From assembly GCA_900552475.1 (NCBI GenBank), contig USAC01000092.1, forward strand, positions 1 to 6,150: a stretch of DNA of 6,150 nt. Direction: 5' to 3'. The position numbers were made by a program, and so were the translations under genes. Shown piece after piece: positions 5,244-6,150 of this stretch; the stretch's first letter is position 1; each line of letters begins with the position of its first letter. The notes under the pieces are model-generated. The model did not search any database and was not told where the DNA came from. It worked only from the letters and a program-made list of their open reading frames with translations. The DNA is from an uncultured Eubacteriales bacterium (GTDB taxonomy: Bacteria; Bacillota; Clostridia; Oscillospirales; Oscillospiraceae).

Positions 5244-6150
5244 ATGGCATTGGTTACATCTACGGAAATGTTCAAAAAGGCCTATGACGGCGGCTACGCC
5301 ATCGGCGCCTTCAACGTCAACAATATGGAGATCATCCAGGGCATCACGGAGGCGGCGGCTGAGCTGCAGGCGCCGCTGATCCTGCAGGTGTCCAAGGGTG
5401 CGCGCGCCTACGCGAACCGCACCTATCTGAAAAAGCTCGTCGAGGCAGCCGTCATTGAGACGGGTCTGCCTATCGTGCTGCACCTCGACCACGGCGACAG
5501 CTTTGAGACGTGCAAGTCCTGTATCGAGGACGGTTTCACCTCCGTCATGATCGACGCGTCCTCCAAGCCCTTCGAGGAGAACATCGAGATCACGCGCAAG
5601 GTCGTGGAGTATGCCCATGACCACGGCGTCGTCGTCGAGGCCGAGCTGGGTACGCTCGCCGGCATCGAGGACGAGGTGAACGTCTCCGCCGAGGATTCGT
5701 CCTACACCCACCCCGAGGAGGTCGAGGAGTTCGTCAGCCGCACCGGCTGCGACTCGCTGGCCATCGCCATCGGCACGAGCCACGGCGCGTATAAGTTCAA
5801 GCCCGGCACGAAGCCCCAGCTGCGCTTCGATGTGCTGGAGGAGGTCTCCCGCCGCCTGCCCGGCTTCCCGATCGTGCTGCACGGCGCGTCCTCCGTGCCG
5901 CAGGAGCTCGTCGCGAAGATCAACCAGTACGGCGGCGCCATGCCCGGCGCGATCGGCGTGCCGGAGGATCAGCTGCGTCAGGCTGCGTCCATGGCCGTCT
6001 GCAAGATCAACATCGACTCCGACCTGCGTCTGGCGATGACCGCGACGATCCGCGAGCATTTCGCCCTGCACCCGGCGGACTTCGATCCGCGCCAGTACCT
6101 CAAGCCCGCGCGTGCCGCGATCAAGGAGCTTGTCTCCCACAAGATCGTGG
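5244..6150 (+). CDS. fba: Class II fructose-1,6-bisphosphate aldolase, 3' end cut by window edge
   Basis: This cytosolic zinc enzyme splits fructose 1,6-bisphosphate into dihydroxyacetone phosphate and glyceraldehyde 3-phosphate, the step after phosphofructokinase. I translated 302 codons with no stop; family members of this type are about 310 residues, so only the last few are missing. Motifs: GAFNVNN (21-27); LHLDHGDSFE with catalytic Asp82 and zinc ligand His83; EAELGTLAG with Glu134; GTSHGAYKF with zinc ligand His180; LHGASSVP with zinc ligand His213; and CKINIDSDLRLAMT, the phosphate-binding NIDSD segment. HGASS in place of HGGSG is a known variant in clostridial-type enzymes. Residues 133-146 (a glycine/acidic loop) match FBA rather than tagatose-bisphosphate aldolase only loosely, so the latter is a remote alternative. 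ATG at 5244 follows GGAG with 9 bases spacing. Divergent from pfp. Confidence 0.95.
   Translation, partial: MALVTSTEMFKKAYDGGYAIGAFNVNNMEIIQGITEAAAELQAPLILQVSKGARAYANRTYLKKLVEAAVIETGLPIVLHLDHGDSFETCKSCIEDGFTSVMIDASSKPFEENIEITRKVVEYAHDHGVVVEAELGTLAGIEDEVNVSAEDSSYTHPEEVEEFVSRTGCDSLAIAIGTSHGAYKFKPGTKPQLRFDVLEEVSRRLPGFPIVLHGASSVPQELVAKINQYGGAMPGAIGVPEDQLRQAASMAVCKINIDSDLRLAMTATIREHFALHPADFDPRQYLKPARAAIKELVSHKIV

Noticed and set aside
5181..6140. 319-codon minus-strand open frame over the aldolase gene
   Set aside because: Antisense to a gene with a complete set of class II aldolase zinc and catalytic motifs; its sequence is a GC-rich shadow.

Overview
The window looks like a chromosomal piece of a GC-rich, low-motility-signal Firmicute of the gut Clostridia type, most likely Oscillospiraceae/Ruminococcaceae-like. 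This is inferred from the strong GGAGG-type ribosome binding sites, the TTTACT/TACAAT-style promoters, a clostridial-type class II aldolase (HGASSVP variant), a PPi-type phosphofructokinase, and a secreted protein built of Ig-like modules. No tRNA, rRNA, CRISPR array, transposase or phage gene is visible.

Layout from left to right. Positions 1-205 are non-coding: a copy of a dispersed intergenic repeat (61-143), then a hairpin terminator (158-190). On the minus strand, a probable two-gene operon runs leftward from a clear promoter (2339-2367): an M29-family metallo-aminopeptidase (2303 down to 1077), then shikimate dehydrogenase aroE (1039 down to 206), 37 bases apart. Diverging from it, a plus-strand promoter (2425-2453) drives a gene for a secreted Ig-like protein (2545-3598). 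This gene is broken twice: the second codon is a stop (ATG TAA), and the reading frame shifts by one base near 3259-3275. Positions 3599-3838 hold two strong hairpins, a second copy of the same dispersed repeat (3705-3788), and an 18-bp perfect-stem terminator shared with the converging gene on the other side.

The right half is a glycolysis locus. A PPi-type phosphofructokinase gene (minus, 5077 down to 3839) and a class II fructose-1,6-bisphosphate aldolase gene (plus, from 5244, running off the right edge) are divergently transcribed from back-to-back promoters whose -35 boxes lie 10 bases apart. The two enzymes catalyse consecutive steps: fructose 6-phosphate to fructose 1,6-bisphosphate, then cleavage to two triose phosphates. 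Their shared control region suggests co-regulation.

I see no complete new defence or mobile system here. The items most worth a second look are the doubly broken but apparently still promoter-equipped secreted-protein gene, and the repeat family, which sits next to terminators in both copies and keeps an open reading frame (FCDVHAAAKNGL) that is probably not a real protein.
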